Shown here in pieces: positions 37,701 through 49,212 of a stretch of 64,000 bases of DNA (positions are counted from its first letter, which is position 1; the number at the start of each line of letters is the position of its first letter). Below the pieces are notes generated by a model. It had not been told where the DNA came from and did not search any database. It saw only the letters and a program-made list of their open reading frames with translations. The position numbers and the translations under genes are program-made. Source of the DNA: Moniliophthora roreri (Eukaryota; Basidiomycota; Agaricomycetes; Agaricales; Marasmiaceae); contig LATX02000021.1 of assembly GCA_001466705.2 (NCBI GenBank), positions 1 through 64,000 on the forward strand, read 5' to 3'.

Positions 37701-37804
37701 AGAGCAAGGCTTGGAAGGAAGACGTGTTGCAGTTGCGGTCTATGATGTGGTTTGCGTGGTTATCTTGTTCCCGGCAGGAGGCGCAGCTGCAGAAGCAACG
37801 GTAA
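34743..37804 (+). CDS. KDM3/JMJD1-like JmjC histone demethylase
   Basis: This is probably a nuclear Fe(II)/2-oxoglutarate enzyme acting on histone H3 (K9 in the animal KDM3 family). The N-terminal about 180 residues from MADKKTAITISQLLNPQSAQ are His/Gln/Ser/Pro-rich, with a basic patch (PPRKRS...KKPKKRGGG). A Cys-rich region follows: CMSHKYKDKPIPRCVSCTRR, then, across an intron, ATCDTCMTSLFCGTW-MCRLCG-ECCSEC, matching the KDM3 zinc finger. The JmjC core includes HWAKGTPLLIEGVL, the iron ligands His and Asp in STRLHMDMADALNIMTYA, and the distal histidine region FIPAGVAHQVVNLADCIKVA. Length is about 920 residues in six exons. Demethylase specificity is inferred from family resemblance only. An in-frame ATG at 34608 would add 45 hydrophobic residues and is less likely. 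Confidence 0.87.
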
Positions 37805-38009
37805 AGGGACCTCCTCAATGTTAACCTTGATATACAATACATTACTGTTCTGTTCCCTACATGACATTGGCATTGCTATCGCTTTTGGTTCAATTTTGGA
37901 TTTCTTGGGCTACTTTCTTGATCTGTGGGTTCATATGTAGTATAAACGGTCACATTCATGCATTATCTGTACTCAGCGAAAAACAATATATCGTGTACTG
38001 TATATTTAT

Positions 38010-38834
38010 CTATGATGAGGCGGCTGGAACGACTGATGTTTCCAGCGTACCATCAGTCGCCGGGTTCATGGCAGCCAAATCTACCTTGGGCGGTTTTGGA
38101 GGATGAAGAACCAAGTTTCCTAGTCGCGGAGGCGTATCTCGGCTTATAAACTCCATTTTTGTGGGAAGTTTCGCAGCTGCTTGACGGAGGACTGAAGAAT
38201 AGGTCTGTAAGAATTTGCAAATGTACTTGGCTGGTTATTACTTACTTTCACGAGCCAATTCTTCTCGAATGGGCGCACCACCGATCTCAAATATAACTCT
38301 TCCGGTCGGTTGGCTGTTTGTAGGTGGTAAGACGCGTCTGCCAGCAGATATTGTTCAGGACATACCGAGTAGCCCAGTATTCGAAGGTTCCTTTTCCTTT
38401 ACCCATACGGGTTTCATTTCCCTATGAAACAGATTCAGATATTCTTACAGATCCTCTTAAAGCTTGTGACGCACCTTTATACAAACAGGAATATCCGGGA
38501 AAACCCTCAACCAAACCTTTGCTCCCTTCAAAACTTTCAACTTCTTCTTGATTACTTCCTCGACGGTGGTCAGCTGCTTTGCACTAAACCGAGCACCGTT
38601 TCCTTTAATTCTGATTCCCCATTGACCGAATGCAAGCGTCGTTCCTCTCGTAGACCCGCCAGTCGGAATTGGGATGACACCCTTGTGTCGCTTCAGGTAC
38701 TTGACCTGGCGCGGTGCCAGCTGGCCACGGTTTCGGGTGAATATTGTCAGAGGACTAGAGACATTTGAAGAGAATGTCGATGGTGAACGAAGGGAAAATG
38801 TCGAAAGACGTGAAAGGGAAGACAAGGAGAGCAT
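38010..38834 (-). CDS. MRPL16: Mitochondrial ribosomal protein uL16m
   Basis: This is a large-subunit mitoribosomal protein near the peptidyl-transferase and A-site tRNA region. The start MLSLSSLSRLSTFSLRSPST is a Ser/Arg-rich presequence. The uL16 core follows: RGQLAPRQVKYLKRHKG, TLAFGQWGIRIKGNGARFSA, TVEEVIKKKLK and VWLRVFPDIPVCIK. After a short intron GNETRMGKGKGTFEYWATR gives the universally conserved glycine/lysine loop. Further exons give IFEIGGAPIREELARE and the tail AAKLPTKMEFI...LVLHPPKPPKVDLAAM, ending PAASS before TAG at 38010. Four exons in total. It converges on the JmjC gene (205 bp apart) and diverges from PRP3 (99 bp). An in-frame ATG 16 codons upstream is a less likely start. 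Confidence 0.9.
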
Positions 38835-38933
38835 CGCTAGGTTACATAATAAGCCCCCGCCTCTTTCCTCAACGACCAGCACGACGTCAACGCAAGTTTC
38901 TCGTCGACATCAGCTACGTCAACGTCAGCTACG
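38835..38933. promoter_or_regulatory. 99-bp divergent promoter, MRPL16 / PRP3
   Basis: The start codons of the two opposite-strand genes lie 99 bp apart, so the promoter is shared. Direct repeats CGTCAACG/CGTCAGC occur near 38885-38930, one of them close to the PRP3 ATG. No TATA box is seen. Confidence 0.5.
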
Positions 38934-41345
38934 ATGAGCGACAGGAAAAGGCCATTGGATACCAGCGCTGATCCTATCAGCAGCAAGAAACTTAAAAGGT
39001 CTGCATTCAGCTTTACTTTTGGGTCACCAGAGAAACTGACAATGTCCTTGTCATTTGATTTTTCAGCGATGTGAGTACATATTTACCTCTGTCAAGGTGA
39101 TTACCTTTTCCAGAATTATTATTGACTATCTCTATAACCTTTTCTACCCTTAGAACTCTGCCAATGGATCCTCGTCACCAGCGGTGGTGAGTAGTCTCTT
39201 AAGCGGTGCGGACATGGATTGACCAGGTTTCTTTACAGGCGATACCAGACGCATCTCTTATTGCACAGAAGCGTGCTGAGATTGCCGCCAAAGTAGCTGC
39301 TATGAGGAATAGCGCACTTGGAGCTGGAACCATGTCAATCCCGATCCAAGCCCCGGCACCGAAAGTACCGACCACAATCCCTAAAATTCCTTCGCCGTCA
39401 GTCTCAAGCGGACCGACGCCGGCCACAGGCTCACCTACTCCAGGGACTCCAGGCACACCGATTGCGCCTGGCTTAACGGATGATATCGCTCGTCGTGTTG
39501 CTGAAGCCAAAAGGAAGGTGGCCGAGTATCAGAGTAAATTGGCCGTCAAGGATAACCCTTACATGGTATAATCTAAACTTATCCACTCACTGCTTCTGTT
39601 TGCTAAGTTTCTGCGCTTGCAGTCAATGCCTCAGACCGGCAAGAATAAAAACCGCCTTCCTGAGCCTGCTCAGCAAGGTTCTGGTTTGAAGATGACTGCA
39701 CATCCTCTTTTGTTAGATCAGACACCTGCCGCACCTCAGTCAAAGAAGGACCGGTATAAACCTATGCAACCCAAGTTCGCCTCAATCAAGGCGAGTTATA
39801 CTTTGCTTCTTCTTTTGGATCCTTTTGACATCAGCAATAAATAGGCGAATACTCGAAATGCACCCACGCCTGCTCCTCCGACTCCGCCTGTTGCCGTCGT
39901 GGAAACAGCAAACCCTTACGCATCGGCTTCCTCATCAAAGGACACTGGCTTCGAAGGTGCTCCGCGAGAGAGGGCAGGTCGTTCGTTCAAGTTCAATCAG
40001 AAAGGCAAATATATTGCCCAAGGAAACCAGATGCGGCAGGAGCAACAGTTGGAGGCTTTGAAGCAAAGGATTGCAGAGAGCGCTAGGAAGGCTGGTTTGG
40101 ACGGTGACATGGGTATTGAAAGGAATATCAAGGTAATTGTTCCTCTTCGAGTGCGTTTTCTAGGAAAGTTCATTGTTGTATATAGCGACCACCGCCTCCC
40201 GAAGCCGAATGGTGGGATGCTGGTCTGCTTCCCAGCCAACAATACGACGATTTATCAATGGGTTTCGAAAACCTCAACATCAGAAATGCCGATTCACCTG
40301 TCACAATTTATGTTCAACATCCTATACCCATTCCTGGGCCTGGTGACAAGAATAAGGTAGCACTCAAGCCGCTAATGCTGACGAAGAAGGTTAGTTGATC
40401 GTTGCGATGTTGTGATGACTCCATACTTACTCGAATGTTTTATTATAGGAGCAAAAGAAGATGCGCAAGTTGAAGCGAGCTGCGGAGCTGCAGGACAAAC
40501 GGGACAAAATCAAGATGGGTCTTTTGCCTCCTGATGCACCCAAAGGTAAATTTCAAGTCTACCTGACTCCGAACACTGCCCTTATAAAAAACCATAGTTC
40601 GACTCGCGAACTTGATGAAGGTCTTGACCTCGGACGCCGTGCAAGACCCGACTCGAGTAGAAGCCAAAGTGCGGCGAGAGGTTGCCATGCGGAAACACAC
40701 TCACGAAAAAATGAACGCGGAGCGCAAGTTGACTGACGAACAGAGAAAGGACAAGATAGAGAATAAGAAGGTCGAAGAAGAGAAGAAAGGTATCTATGGT
40801 GCTGTGTTCAAGTAAGCGTTTTTGCTGTTATCGACGCTCTTAGTGCTAATAGGTCATCCAGGGTCAAGAAACTTAGCGACCCCGCTCATCGGTTTAAAGT
40901 TCGCAAGAACGCAGAACAGCTTAACCTCTCTGGCGTCTGCATTTTCAACCCGAACTTTAGCATGGTCTACGTCGAGGGAGCAGCCAAGTTTATTCGTCAA
41001 TATAAACGACTCATGCTTCACCGAATTGCTTGGACTGAGGCAGCACGACCGAGAGGCGGGGAGGATGTGGAGATTGATAATGGCGATGAAGATGCGGAAG
41101 GTGCTGAAAGTTCGGCTGGAAAAGGAAAGGATAGAGTAATGGATGGAGAAGGTGGCCCGGAGTCCTTGGAAGGTAACAAGTGTTGGTTGATTTGGGAAGG
41201 CCTGCTTAAGCATAGGGAATTCAACAACTTCAAGCCGAGAAGCTGTCCGACGGATGGGGCGGCTAAGGAGGTGCTTGGCGACAAATTGAAGGGATATTGG
41301 GATCAGGCGAAGAATTGGAAACCCGAAGAGGAGGAACTCTTCTAA
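38934..41345 (+). CDS. PRP3: U4/U6 snRNP splicing factor Prp3
   Basis: Prp3 binds U4/U6 snRNA in the spliceosomal tri-snRNP. The start MSDRKRPLDTSADPISSKKL lies in a short exon. A Pro/Ser/Thr-rich segment with SLIAQKRAEIAAKVAAMRNS and DDIARRVAEAKRKVAEYQSK helices follows. The conserved PRP3 domain includes RSFKFNQKGKYIAQGNQMRQ, PPPPEAEWWDAGLLPSQQYD, VTIYVQHPIPIPGPG and EQKKMRKLKRAAELQDKRDK. GLLPPDAPK is spliced to VRLANLMKVLTSDAVQDPTR. The C-terminal DUF1115 part runs from AHRFKVRKNAEQLNLSGVC through CWLIWEGLLKHREFNNFKPR to AKNWKPEEEELF and a stop. Around ten small introns are supported by family conservation on both sides. No abnormality is seen. Confidence 0.92.
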
Positions 41346-41687
41346 TATATATGCGGTTCTTTTTGTGTTGGTTCTGTTCCTACTTCATATACAGCTCCTG
41401 CCAGTCAACTGTTCAACAGGAAACAGGAATTCCTTCATTAGATCAGTTCATTTGTGAGACTACTCAACTCGATACTACGTTCCTAATTAAGATGCTATAG
41501 TTTTCGTTTCAATGAGGGTGGTCAGGATGAAAGTGTATGTTTGGCATAAAAAAATCTGGCCAAGTACCGCGAGCGCTTGCCAGAAGTCACTCAGCGCGTG
41601 AAACTTCAATTCACGAACACCCATCACCCAGCATTTTCACGCCGCCCCTTTCTCCGCCTATATCCTACATAACCCTTCATAACGCCG
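41346..41687. other. Intergenic region
   Basis: This holds the 3' end of PRP3 and the sequence before the decayed gene that follows. Nothing else is recognised. Confidence 0.4.
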
Positions 41688-42900
41688 ATGGAAGAAGTCG
41701 GATGCGTTAGAAATAGGGCCGAACACTACTGGGAAAGTCATGGTGAACCGATCGTAGCCAACATCAGCAGGATGGAGAGTCTGAGGACAAGGCGTCAAAC
41801 CGTCAGAACATGCCATCTAGGGATGCTCTATGCTATGACACGTTCTTTCGCTACTGGAAGACATGCAAGATGCTCATGAACGGTCTCAATCACTCTGACC
41901 AGGCCTTTTCCAGGGATTTACCTAGTGATCCTAACTTTGCCACACTCCCAATACAACGTATCAAATACCTCCGATCCCTGGTATTCAATGGCTATGTACT
42001 CCTCAATGGAAAAGGTATACCACATGACGCCAAGGGCAAATTGCTGGGTAACGAGTACAAGGCGGAAGTAGACCGCTTGAAGACGAAAGGATGGGTTTAT
42101 GTTTACGAATGGCCAGATGAAGATGAAGATGGGATACGGGTAGGCAATTCAGGAAGCAGTCTCGCATCAGTCAATAGTCTTGCATCCGCAAGCACCTCGT
42201 CGAAAGCAAATAGCATGCAGATCAGCCGTTCGGGACATAGCCTTGCGCCCTCATCGTCAAGAGCCAGAACCTGCGGCCACACAATCAGCTTTTTGTCATG
42301 GTGCCAGCTTCCCCCTTGCATCTTGCTTGGTTTTCCAATCGATCGGAACGGCCCACACTCCCAGTTCATGTGGCTTATGATACATTCTACCAGTTTTGGA
42401 ACAAGGTAGTTGCACTGTAGTTGCTTGTTTCTCCCAGTTGGCTCTCGCTGAACCGCCGTGCACATCTGTTTCGGACTGGCGCAAGAATATTCCAGAAGCG
42501 CAATTCCAGGCTTTTTCAGCACGAGTTCTACCGTTGTTTACATTACGTGACGGAAGGAGCCTGTTCTATATCACCTGAATTCGGGCGGGCGGATGATTCG
42601 AGGACTGGAAGCCGCATTGACTTTTTCATTAGTTCCAGGGCGGTGGGGCATCGAACTACTTCGGGCTCGCTGAGCACATGGCTAGATTCAATCCGGATCA
42701 TCCTTGGATTGAGGAGGAAAACATTGTGGACTATGTCATATTGGATTTTAGGAGGACAGAACCTACGAAAATACACCCTGGTAAGTTTTTTTAATGCTCT
42801 TTTCTGTCATCAACTCTGAGCCTTCTTTGTTTAGGTGTGGAAAGTTCATACCACGTTGTTTTTGACGAGAAGTTTACGGAGTACCGATAACAACTTGACG
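41688..42900 (+). pseudogene. Decayed member of an expanded basidiomycete protein family
   Basis: The first part contains an open stretch (ALCYDTFFRYWKTCKMLMNG, LPIQRIKYLRSLVFNGYVLL, KTKGWVYVYEWPDEDEDG). A Ser-rich linker and, in another frame, VHVAYDTFYQFWNK follow. After stops and frameshifts a second domain appears at about 42592-42890: MIRGLEAALTF, RWGIELLRA, then in a shifted frame EHMARFNPDHPWIEEENIVD and YVILDFRRTEP. An intron and SSYHVVFDEKFTEYR end it. From memory this domain pair recurs in many basidiomycete hypothetical proteins, sometimes associated with Crinkler-like genes, but I cannot name it. At least two frameshifts and several stops indicate a pseudogene. Confidence 0.5.
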
Positions 42901-43129
42901 GTGCAATGCCACATGTACGACTTAGACACACTACCAATTGTCCCACAACACTTCCGATTGCCATCCTGTAGTGCTTTCATTATCTACATTATCTATAATG
43001 GGATTGGTACGAGTACGAAGAATAAGTGAAAGCTACCATACTCCCGGGGGCCCCTCGCTTTGTCAGGCTCATATTGAGATCTTCCAAGTCCAAAAGAATT
43101 GCGAACGCAGTATATTTCGCACATGACAC

Positions 43130-43540
43130 AAAAATCCGCTACCTGCAGAAAGTATGGTCATTCGAGGAGATCCGGTCAGCGCTGTGATCTGAGTGTAAGG
43201 TTCTTGCCTTGGTGAACCTTTCGAGAGGCGAGAAGTAGAATGCAAGAACTGGACAGAAGACGCTCGTTCGATGCCTGGATTTTCGCGAAATCCTCGAAGC
43301 TGGGCCAAAGCCAAGGTCAGTCGCGGACGACGACAGTATCGCAGTGCAGTAGTTTGTTGTTCCCGCGACGTAACCGGTTTCCATAATGGGTGCCTTCCTG
43401 GAACGACGGAACCGTATTTGACTTGGTATCCCTGTGAGCGACAAAACGTTTTCTGCGAAACACTAGAAATGCAAGCGTTTTCACCTAATAGAACTCTGCT
43501 CGTGTCGAAAAATCGTGCGTAGGACCGGGTTCTGGCGCTC
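43130..43540 (-). pseudogene. Decayed inverted duplicate of the thiouridylase 3' part
   Basis: Read on the minus strand, the sequence follows the mitochondrial thiouridylase gene (22790-23290). The order of matches is: GACAC with GCAAGTTG-like sequence; GGTGAAAACGC (GENAR becomes GENAC); the SQ..F segment; TTCCAGG (VVPG); a long near-identity ACAACAAACTNCTGCACTGCG ending ATACTGTCGT; TTTCGCGAAAAT; and TCAAGGGCAAGAACAGGCTC-like sequence. Frames are broken. It therefore looks like a partial gene copy left by duplication and inversion, with no function. Confidence 0.7.
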
Positions 43541-44305
43541 TGTGTGACATTGTAGTCTGTATATCAGCGTGTGTTCATTGGGCTCAATGTGAACTAGACG
43601 TACTCAGAGATTGATTGAACTGCCCGCTTCTAGTCTTATCAACAGGCAAATGCTTCCCTTTCTCTCCACAGGATCCGAGGCTCTACGTCCATACCACTCG
43701 ATTGCCGGGGGAAAACAGAGCATGCAAGACACCTAGCTCAGTAAAAGGTCCGATTCTTCGCGCTCAGTAGTCATTGGACAGATGATTGGCGGGACGTGAA
43801 AATCTGTAGCGAGCCATGGTCGCTCAGATATATTGCGATAGATATGTCGCGATTACCAGGATATATGTCCTCTCAAGATTGGTGAGTCTGCCGGTATAAT
43901 TCTATATCGTAGAGTCTTGTAGCTTTTGTCGTATCATAAGCCTTATAGATCGATAATCTCGCTGTAGGCGGATGGAAGCGCAATGGATTTACCGTGCGAC
44001 GAGTGCAGGCGATGCAAGGAATATTTCAACCAGGTGTTGCAGTCATCGGGGCAGAGCCAAATTCAGAGTGTTATGGAAACTGAGATGCACCCCAACGAAG
44101 TGCTTGCATTGCTGCTTTGCGATATTTTCTGGCCTTCAGTTTGAGATTTAACAATGAGTCCTGCAAGCGTATGTACCTGGTAGCGAAGACGCGCCATGTC
44201 ACAGCTGTTCGTCACACTCGCCTTCTTCCTCCCCATCATCCATTGGTGTCTCGCCGTCGTCTCTGCGGCCCCCAAAATTAATTTTTTGTAGCATTCAAGT
44301 GGGCA
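43541..44305. other. Intergenic region upstream of NUP107
   Basis: It contains short open fragments with no recognised similarity. The promoter of the nucleoporin gene should lie in its last part. No RNA gene is seen. Confidence 0.4.
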
Positions 44306-47275
44306 ATGGCCGAGTCCGCAGCACTTTACTCGTCATACGCGGAAGTGCTACTGTTGGCACAGTCAATGAAGGATGATTTGGAGAGCTTGTTGGATCCAGA
44401 GACGGGAATCGCACCGCGGTTGAGGCAGTTATGTCGGGACCAGTATGTTTGCAGCTTTCTCAAGCAAGTTCACATTATTCAACTATTTACTTTATCTTAT
44501 ATTAGAATATCCGAGCTTGAAGAAAGTAACACTGGCGAAATTTCACCTGAAGAACTCGACCTCATGAGACTCGAAGAAAATACTTGGGCACTCCTCCAAG
44601 CTGTCATGCCGTTCGTGTTCTCGTCCTTTTCTAACTGCTGCCTGTTGTATGTTAACCCAAGTCTTTCCAAGACAGTCTTCGGAAAACCGAACAATCCATA
44701 GCCGACACTCCACAAGAACTTCTTTCACAAAACCCATTCACACCGACATCAGCGATAGCACAAGCCATCATGAACAGTTCACCTGTACTCACAGAGCTTA
44801 TTGTTGTGAGAGAGTGGTTACAGGAAACGGCGCCAATGCCTGCGCATCCAGAAGCGACTACGGGATATTGGAAGTTCACGAAACATACGGTGATGCAGGT
44901 TATGAGAACGGGAGCAGGAGGTAGAGATGGCCTGGTTAAAGAGCTAGACCCGGATGCAGTCAATAGGGACGATGGACGCGGTTTGGCCGCAGATGATGCG
45001 GTGCGTTCACCCAATGTACTATAACGCGACAAACATACTAACTTTTTCACCCTCAAGAGCTATGAAAAGAGCTTAGCGCAAGCTCTTTATGGCTTTATAC
45101 GTGCTGGAAGGCTTGAAGATGCAGTGGACCTCTGTAGAAAAGCCCACCAACCATGGCGCGCAGCGAGCATCCGTGGCTCTCTTTTGTTTCGCTGGAAGGT
45201 CCTCGCCAACGAACACAATGAGGAAGACTCTGAAGATGATTCAGCGTTATGGTCAGGGAATAAGCGGCGAAAACTCTGGAAGTCGACGTGTACACGAGCA
45301 GCTCTAAATGTCAGTCATCTTCAACATTCTTTTCCAATCACGAGTTGACAGAATACTTTGTTTTATAGCCATTATTACCAGATCATGAACGCGTACTATA
45401 CGCCGCACTCGCGCCATCACCCCAGACGTCCCTCGTTTTGAAGTCAGCATGTCGGACTTGGGAAGATCACCTATGGGCAACAATAAGCGTCCTGTGCGAT
45501 GAGAAGGAGACAATGGAGCTGACGCGGTTAGGTGGCAGCTTTTGGGAAGGTGCCGGGGGTGCCGAGGGTCTAAAGAACGTCGACAAGGGTGTGAGGACCG
45601 CGTCAAGAGATCTCATTGAGGCTGAGGAAGAAGAATGGGAAAAGGAGGTGGTTAGTACACTCGATGGGTTGAAGAGTGCTCACGTTGAGGACGGGTACGT
45701 CGTATTGATTGTTTCTGAGATGACGTTCACTGAAATAGCATCCAGCCCTCCAGCTGATCACCCTTTCCATTTCTCACAGCTGAACGTCATTTTAGATAGA
45801 ACAGGCTACCTACTAGAGGTGTTCGCAGACGGGCTACTGAACTCCGCGTATGATCCATCGTCATATGAGTATGTGTGTCTAGCTAGTCGATAATGCCACA
45901 CCTTGCTGACCGTCCCATCTAGATATGCACCAATGTGCAGATTCTTCGCACATATGTGTCTTTACCTCAAAATGATTAACATTTTTGTCCCTCCGAATGC
46001 ATCGAGTATCATTCTCGAGGCGTACTTGCAAGTCCTTGAGGTCAGTCGAGCTCTCAGATCCATTCTTCTCCTTCATACTCATGTCCAAACAGGCTGCAGG
46101 TCAACGAGATCTCATAGCGATGTATGCAGGCGCTCTTGGTGAAAATGCTATCCAAAGATACGCACTCTTCCTTGTCTCCTTGGAGCTTTCAGCGGATGTC
46201 AACGAGAGGCGGTTAGCGTTAACGCGAGCCAAGGAGCATGGGTTGAATATGGACAGTGTCGCTGCAGCAACCGCTGAGATGACGATAAATAGGGCCATGG
46301 AGGTAGGCCTATTCATTCGCTACACCCCGTCTTTGATTGACTCACATCTATCTAGATGCTGCCTATTCTCAAAGGTCCACTCCCGTCGACAACAGCTGCC
46401 CAACCACCACCGAGCGACCCAGAACTCTTCTTGTTGCGGTCCATTGAGTGGATTATCTTCTCCGAAGCGACTTATGACAAGGCGTTGGAACAGGCGAACC
46501 ACATTCTGCGGTATTTCTTAGGTAACACGTCTTTTCTTATGCATTGTCTGCGGATATTGACAAAGGTCTATCACAGCTTCGGGTCGAATACAGCTTGCAA
46601 AAGAACTGCTCTCGATATTACCTGCCGAGCTGGCATCAATATCGACTGAAGATATGGAAGTACAGGCGACAGAATATCTCCATTATCGTCAATTCTTCAT
46701 GATTTGGGAGACTTTGGAGAGGGTTGTGGAGTGTCAAGCGTTGGAAGCACCTAATATGAGTCGGGATACGAGGCAGGCATGGTTAGAGGATTACAAGGTA
46801 CATCTCTATCTTTTTCTTATGAACCATTAACTAAACCAATTATTCTAGCTGCTCATCGATCAAGCCCGAGAGCAGGTCACAAAGCTCCTCACCTCCGAGT
46901 GGCTAGTAACGGACGTTGAGACGCTTGGAGGTGATACCCGCCGACGAGAGCTCATCCGGATTCGTCAGATATACATTCCTGAACTCATTATACGGTTACA
47001 CTTTATCCTGTTCAATTCAAGGCACAAGTTCCCCGAGTACGTGCTTCTGCTTCACTCCTCTGGTCATACGTTCCGACGCACGATTTCCGTACAGGAACCT
47101 CAAGCTGGCACTCAAGCTCGCCAATACCGTTGCCGACTCAAGATACAAACTCTATGAAGACTTTGTCAACGAGGACGGGAAACGTTTGGGAGATTACTTG
47201 GGTGCTGTCCGTCAGGCAATACTGGGAGGACTGGAAGGAGGCGGGTCGGATCCATTCCGCGTACTGGTTCTGTGA
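44306..47275 (+). CDS. NUP107: Nucleoporin Nup107 / Nup84
   Basis: This is a core component of the Y-shaped (Nup107-160) scaffold of the nuclear pore. The start MAESAALYSSYAEVLLLAQS leads into an all-helical protein of about 860 residues. Conserved landmarks are LREW-type helix VVREWLQETAPMP, YWKFTKHTVM, the diagnostic SYEKSLAQALYGFIRAGRLE and DLCRKAHQPWRAASIRGS, then CRTWEDHLWATISVL. Also present are MCRFFAHMCLYLKMI, FLVSLELSADVNERRLALTR, HYRQFFMIWETLERVVECQA and the C-terminal IRIRQIYIPELIIRLHFILF and LANTVADSRYKLYEDFV. About twelve exons separated by 50-65 bp introns. One junction (44611-44668) joins QAVMP to LRKTEQSIADTPQE. The tail of the protein, as expected for Nup84 partners, ends soon after the last helix. 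Confidence 0.9.
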
Positions 47276-49212
47276 TTCACTGTTGTCATATTCTCGTTTT
47301 GTTGTAAGTGTTTGTGCAAAAATGCATTTATTGCTATGATCTAGGAGTACTGTATGTCCCAAAACTATGAATATGAAGTAAAAAGATTTCATATTCAACT
47401 CTTGCGAGACAGAAACCAATCCAGCCCTCCGTGAATCCACCTAAACTTCAGAACGAAATCCAGCGGCGAAGGAACACAAACGTAACAGATCTCTGGTGTT
47501 TTCTGAGAATCCAAAAAGGAAGAACCAAGAGACCTTGACATGTTTGTGGGATGGATAAGAGAAGAATCTTTTGTGCTGGGAATTGAAACGTTGTATTCCC
47601 AAGCGATTACCAAAACAAGTAGATTTAAGGTTAGGGTTAGAACCGGAGACCGGCATAAAAAAAGGGGCCCACCCAGCCAGAGTGGCCGATGTGGGACAGG
47701 AAAATATTGAGACGGTGCATGAGCCGAAGCCCATACAAACCACAGACACCCTCTGTATGGACAAGGTCGCCGTGCTATGAAGGGTCTCCACGGCCCACAG
47801 ACCACGGTACGGGAAGGAGCCTATGCCATCAAGGTAAGTATGAGTTGTCATCATGTTCAGCTCGCGCTTTTATACTCAGAGAAAGCGCGCACGGACCATC
47901 TATCACGTGCGAAAGGATGCTTTCATCGTCTCAAGGTTTTTCAAGTTACTGGTCATCACGCTTCGAGTCCGCACTGGTTAGTCAGAACGCATCTTCATCG
48001 TGTTCTACGTCTTGCCGGTCGATCAGGCAGCTGAAGCGAGCATCATGGTAAGCCCTTCGTTTATAGAAAAATTGCCAGTCTTCACGCTGATAGTTATCCC
48101 ACCATTCTGTATAAGCTAGCCTTGGACCCCGTCTCTGGCTCTGTCCAATGACGACAACTCATCGTGTAATGCTCCGTGACGGAGAATTCGATGGATCGGA
48201 TTTTGGGGGGGAGGGGGGTCACTGGATGTCAAGTAAGTTAGGACTGCTGACTACATTGTTTTCACAGGTCTTCATTTTTGAAGGGCTGGAACCAACACGA
48301 ACGACACGAACCGAGCGTCTAGCGGAGCTGTGCAGAAGTACGGGGTACATATGTATGCCCAATCATGTGTCTCTCACCAAACCATCGTGGGTTCTCGGCG
48401 GACGTTTCACTGCTGAATTGCCTGCACCCATCATTCTCGCTCACGTCACCTTGCGTTAGAAAAATCAGTATTCTTCATTACTACCGTTGTTAACGAGACT
48501 TACTCGTGTGTATTCACAGCAAGAGGAGCTTTCAATTCGCCATCTTACGACCTTTGTTCCTGCTAGTCGGACCCGTTTCAAGTTCGACTTCTGAGGGTTT
48601 CCCTAGTTGATACTTGCGATTCTTGTATCGTCCTCAGCGCCACAATGCCAACGATTTACCCACATAGCACATAGTTCGAATTGAAGCCACGACGAACAAA
48701 CGCGTGGACGCCCCGATACGTTCACAGAAGAATACACTGGGCTCTTCACTCGCTCATCGCACTGATGTATTACCGGACTCTGTTAATCATGCTCACTTTG
48801 GTACAATTATCGCAAGTGGCACTGTCCGAAATCGTTGCTATACTTAGTCTCCTTCCGACTTCATCAGGACCAGCGGACATCTATGTGTGGCGATTGAGGG
48901 GTTTTCGCATCACTTCGACAGTAAAACTCCAGGTGACTTGGGCATGGGCGAGCAGTCCCATTCATGGTATTATTCTGATCGTTAGACAGTGACAGCGCCT
49001 ATGGAACACCGGGTGCCTTCGGCATAGGCCCCCAATTCAAGGTAAACAGACTTCTTGAAGTTCTTTCTCGTTCTTTCTCGGCTGGATGGTTCCAATGCCC
49101 ATGATCACTGGCACCATTTTATTCCCCCATCTGGGTGTATTCTCGCTTTATCTATATAATAGTTCAGATTAAGGCATCCACAGACTCCCACCAACTCCAC
49201 CAACTCAAGTCC
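47276..49212. other. 1.9-kb intergenic region, possible gene relics
   Basis: Several medium open frames occur on both strands (minus 47395-47854, plus 47777-48034, plus 48148-48459, plus 48681-48992). None has a recognisable domain and none is supported by a consistent exon chain. A GGTTAGGGTTAG run (47629-47640) resembles fungal telomere repeat but is only two units. The last part contains a TATATAATAG run at about 49153, 60 bp before the next gene, which is a plausible TATA element. Confidence 0.4.
49150..49162 (+). promoter_or_regulatory. Possible TATA element of the DUF2235-WD40 gene
   Basis: The run CTATATAATAG lies about 55-60 bp upstream of the chosen ATG at 49213. It is one of the few TATA-like boxes near a start in the gene island. 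Function is inferred from position only. Confidence 0.35.

Noticed and set aside
47629..47640. GGTTAGGGTTAG telomere-like run
   Set aside because: Only about two repeat units, so not evidence of an interstitial telomere.
47395..47854. Two overlapping minus-strand open frames of about 136 codons
   Set aside because: Hydrophobic, Cys/Trp-rich translations with no domain and no intron-exon support; probably chance frames in a G+C-richer region.
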